Of a stretch of 17,879 nt of DNA, positions 15,040 through 17,879 are shown piece by piece. The translations under genes were made by a program, and so were the position numbers. The DNA comes from CAZYIW01 sp964647705. GTDB lineage: Bacteria > Pseudomonadota > Gammaproteobacteria > PS1 > Pseudothioglobaceae. The DNA lies in assembly GCA_964647705.1 (NCBI GenBank), contig CAZYIW010000025.1:1-17879 (forward strand), read 5' to 3'. The notes beneath the pieces are model-generated. The model saw only the letters and a program-made list of their open reading frames with translations, had not been told where the DNA came from and ran no database searches. Within the stretch, counting starts at the first letter, position 1; each line of letters opens with the position of its first letter.

Positions 15040-17879
15040 ATGTCGCAACTCTATCCAAAAGGCAGTCAGCCTTTTCAAAATGGGCAGCGTTGTCATTGGG
15101 GCGCTTTATACGGTAATGCTTATGCCTTAGCCCTAATCGAATTTGCCAAAGAACAAAACCAGCCGATTTTATTCATTACCCGTGATATCAAAGAAAACGA
15201 GCAACTCTATCAAACACTCAAATTCTACAGTACCCATCTTGATATCTTAAAGTTTGACAACTGGGAAGTTCTACCCTTTGATCATTTCTCACCCCATCCT
15301 GATTTAGTCTCCAACCGTTTGAAAGTTCTTGGTCAATTGCCCAAGTTAGATCAAGGTATTGTAGTGACCACGCTAGAGACTTTGTGTCAAAGGCTTTGTC
15401 CGGTGGACTATAGCAACTCTTACACCTTGATGCTTAAAGTGGAAGAGGAATTGGTATTAGAAGATTTTCGCAAAAAACTCCATAAAATCGGTTACCAAAG
15501 GGTCAATCAAGTGATGGAACACGGTGAGTTTTCGATTAGAGGATCACTGATTGACCTATATCCCATGGGAGCAAGATCACCTTATCGAATTGATCTGTTT
15601 GATAATGAAATTGAATCTATTCGCCTATTTGATACCAGCTCACAACGCTCTATCGAGTCTGTAGAATCTGTCCAACTATTGCCTGGTAAAGAATTTCCTA
15701 CCGATCAAGCTTCGCTGGCAATTTTTAAACAAAATTACTTTAAGGCTTTTAACAACCGAGATGATTTCATATACACCGAAATCGATGAGTCACGCCTACC
15801 CAGTGGGATTGATTTTTATCTGCCACTGTTTTTTAACAACACCCACACACTTTTTGATTATCTTAATAACACCATCGTTGCTACCCACCAAGGCTTGAAT
15901 GAACTGATTGAGACGACTTACGATTCATTTCAACAAAGATATATCACTGCTTCGCAAAATATCGATCGTCCACCTCTACCCGTGGAGCGTGTTTTCTTAA
16001 GTCGAAACGAATTATTCACACAGATAAAAAAAGCACAACAAGTACGTATTCAATCTTCCAAAATTGGTGATGGTGCGAGGGGGATCAATTTTAATACTGC
16101 CCTATTACCACCTGTTGCAATTGAGTCACAAGCACCGGAGCCTTTGGTTAAATTACTCAATTTCATCGGCAGCTATGCTGGTCGTATTTTGTTTGTTTTC
16201 GAGTCAGCGGGTAGGCAAGATCTATTAACAGAACTGCTGGCACACCAAAATATCGCATTAAATACAGTTGATAGCTGGGAGGGTTTTTTACAATCAAGCC
16301 ATCGGTTGTGCATTACCCGTCAAGAACTCTTGAGTGGGTTTTCGACTGAGTCTTTTGCACTGATTACAGAAACCGACTTATTTGGCTCAGAAGTGGTGTC
16401 ACAAAAAAGACGCAGACGCGCCAAACACAAAGACTTTGATGAGGCGATTAAAAGCCTGATTGAGGTTAAAATTGGCGACCCTATTGTTCATGAAAATTAT
16501 GGTGTTGGGCGTTACCTAGGGCTTAAAAGCCAAACCTTTGATGGCAATACGCAAGATTTCTTACTGCTTGAGTATCAGGGGGGCTCAAAACTCATGGTGC
16601 CCATGACTTCGCTGAATTTAATCTCTCGCTATACTGGGGTGAACCCAGAATTCGCACCACTACATAAATTAGGCACCAACCAGTGGAATAAGGCCAAGAA
16701 AAAAGCCAGCGAGGCGCTTTTTGATGTGGCAGCCGAGTTGTTAGAAATTTATGCAAAACGTGCTGCACAAAAGGGTTTTGCCTGTGACGTGCCAAGCGAT
16801 GCCTACCATTCGTTTGTGGCCAGCTTTCAATTTGAAGAAACGCCCGACCAGCTAAAAACCATGGAAGCAGTGCTCGCCGATATGTGCGCTGAGATGCCTA
16901 TGGATAGATTGGTCTGTGGAGATGTGGGCTTTGGTAAAACAGAAATTGCCATGCGCGCGGCATTTTTGGCGGTTGAATCTGGCAAACAAGTGGCAATCTT
17001 GGTGCCAACCACGCTACTCGCCAGTCAACATCATCAATCGTTTGTGCAAAGATTTGCCAACTATCCGATTGAGATTGAGTCCTTATCAAGATTTCAAACC
17101 CAGAGCGAACAAAAAATCATCAAACAAAAACTCAAAGCCGGCAAAGTTGACATTATTATCGGCACACACAAGCTCATCCAAGGCAATGTGGAGTACCAAA
17201 ATCTGGGCTTGGTGATTATTGACGAAGAGCATCGTTTTGGTGTCAGACAAAAAGAAACATTGAAAAAAGCCCGAGGCAAGGTGGATATTCTAACCATGAC
17301 GGCCACACCGATTCCAAGAACACTCAACATGGCGCTTGGATCACTCAGAGAGCTTTCGGTGATTGCCACCCCACCACAGGGTCGCAGTGCCATTAAAACC
17401 TTTGTTAGCGAATGGAGTGACCAAAGTATTATTGAAGCCTGCAATCGAGAGATTCACCGTGGCGGTCAAATCTTTGTTTTGCACAACGACATTGATTCAA
17501 TCGACAACATGGCCGAGTCAATTCAAAGCCTCATGCCTAACATTCGCATACGCATTGCCCATGGGCAAATGCCTTCGAAAGAGCTGGAAAACATCATGGC
17601 TGATTTTTATCATGGGCGTTTTCAACTACTGGTTTGCACCACCATCATTGAGACAGGTATTGACATTCCCAATGCCAACACCATCATCATCAATAATGCA
17701 CAAAACTTTGGTCTTGCACAACTGCATCAACTGCGAGGTCGTGTCGGTCGATCTCACCATAGGGCGTATGCTTATTTGGTGATTAAATCCTATCAGTCAC
17801 TCTCTACTGATGCAAAAAAACGATTGGATGCGATTGAATCCTTAGAGGAGTTAGGAGCCGGATTTATGCTCGCCAATCA
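15040..17879 (+). CDS. mfd: Transcription-repair coupling factor Mfd, 3' end cut by window
   Basis: Mfd removes RNA polymerase stalled at DNA lesions and recruits UvrA. The frame is open from ATG 15040 to the window edge, 946 codons with no stop; the E. coli protein is about 1148, so roughly the last 200 (TRG end and D7 domain) are missing. Order: UvrB-like N-terminus with WEVLPFDHFSPHPDL (about 78-92); CarD-like RNA polymerase interaction domain with IGDPIVHENYGVGRYLGL (about 478-495); then the RecG-like translocase with Walker A GDVGFGKTE (627-635), DEEH (728-731), TMTATPIPRTL (752-762), IIETGID (869-875) and QLRGRVGRS (897-905). All motifs are intact. It follows maf by eight bases with only a weak ribosome binding site. 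Confidence 0.97.
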   Translation, partial: MSQLYPKGSQPFQNGQRCHWGALYGNAYALALIEFAKEQNQPILFITRDIKENEQLYQTLKFYSTHLDILKFDNWEVLPFDHFSPHPDLVSNRLKVLGQLPKLDQGIVVTTLETLCQRLCPVDYSNSYTLMLKVEEELVLEDFRKKLHKIGYQRVNQVMEHGEFSIRGSLIDLYPMGARSPYRIDLFDNEIESIRLFDTSSQRSIESVESVQLLPGKEFPTDQASLAIFKQNYFKAFNNRDDFIYTEIDESRLPSGIDFYLPLFFNNTHTLFDYLNNTIVATHQGLNELIETTYDSFQQRYITASQNIDRPPLPVERVFLSRNELFTQIKKAQQVRIQSSKIGDGARGINFNTALLPPVAIESQAPEPLVKLLNFIGSYAGRILFVFESAGRQDLLTELLAHQNIALNTVDSWEGFLQSSHRLCITRQELLSGFSTESFALITETDLFGSEVVSQKRRRRAKHKDFDEAIKSLIEVKIGDPIVHENYGVGRYLGLKSQTFDGNTQDFLLLEYQGGSKLMVPMTSLNLISRYTGVNPEFAPLHKLGTNQWNKAKKKASEALFDVAAELLEIYAKRAAQKGFACDVPSDAYHSFVASFQFEETPDQLKTMEAVLADMCAEMPMDRLVCGDVGFGKTEIAMRAAFLAVESGKQVAILVPTTLLASQHHQSFVQRFANYPIEIESLSRFQTQSEQKIIKQKLKAGKVDIIIGTHKLIQGNVEYQNLGLVIIDEEHRFGVRQKETLKKARGKVDILTMTATPIPRTLNMALGSLRELSVIATPPQGRSAIKTFVSEWSDQSIIEACNREIHRGGQIFVLHNDIDSIDNMAESIQSLMPNIRIRIAHGQMPSKELENIMADFYHGRFQLLVCTTIIETGIDIPNANTIIINNAQNFGLAQLHQLRGRVGRSHHRAYAYLVIKSYQSLSTDAKKRLDAIESLEELGAGFMLAN

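Noticed and set aside
1..17879. CRISPR arrays, tRNA genes, insertion sequences, prophage or toxin-antitoxin genes
   Set aside because: No regular repeats, cloverleaf-like sequences, transposase motifs or small paired toxin genes were seen on either strand. The content is housekeeping throughout.

Overview
The window is ordinary chromosomal DNA from an AT-rich gammaproteobacterium. The left edge holds the reverse complement of the start of a bacterial 16S rRNA. The proteins (E. coli-type GshA, MnmE, YceF-type Maf, YaaA, FolA, GltB, Mfd) are all of proteobacterial, mostly gammaproteobacterial, type. A rhodanese-like protein beside a NarX/NarL-like pair would suit a sulfur-oxidising lineage such as the SUP05/Thioglobus group or its invertebrate symbionts. 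That placement is an inference from gene style and has not been tested. No mobile element, CRISPR array, tRNA or phage gene was seen.

Layout. 1-318, reverse strand: first 49 nt of 16S rRNA, its leader with a boxA antitermination site and a hairpin, and a strong rRNA promoter with a GC-rich discriminator. 319-5828, reverse strand: a tight five-gene block, transcribed gshA > mnmE > sensor kinase > NarL-like regulator > rhodanese, with overlaps or near-zero gaps. It points at the rRNA operon with no obvious terminator between. 5852-6787, forward: a Nudix-ThiE-like fusion, divergent from gshA across a 23-bp gap that lies in a palindrome. 6827-8514, reverse: yaaA, a small exported protein, comF. 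8666-13168, forward: gltB, the large subunit of glutamate synthase, divergent from yaaA. 13184-14378, reverse: folA > small lipoprotein > a GNAT acetyltransferase gene broken by one in-frame TGA. 14402-17879, forward: maf (yceF) and mfd; mfd runs off the right edge and is open for all 946 visible codons.

How the genes relate. Several concern redox and nucleotide protection: glutathione synthesis (GshA), peroxide/iron stress (YaaA), nucleotide-pool cleaning (Nudix, YceF) and transcription-coupled repair (Mfd). The kinase has two closely spaced membrane helices with no periplasmic domain and a GAF-like region with four cysteines (CxC...CxxC), so it probably reads a cytoplasmic redox or gas signal. 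GltB has no gltD beside it.

No wholly new system is evident. The observations most worth following up are the in-frame TGA in an otherwise intact GNAT gene, the cysteine quartet of the kinase, the palindromic start-codon region shared by gshA and the Nudix gene, and inverted repeats at two other divergent promoters.
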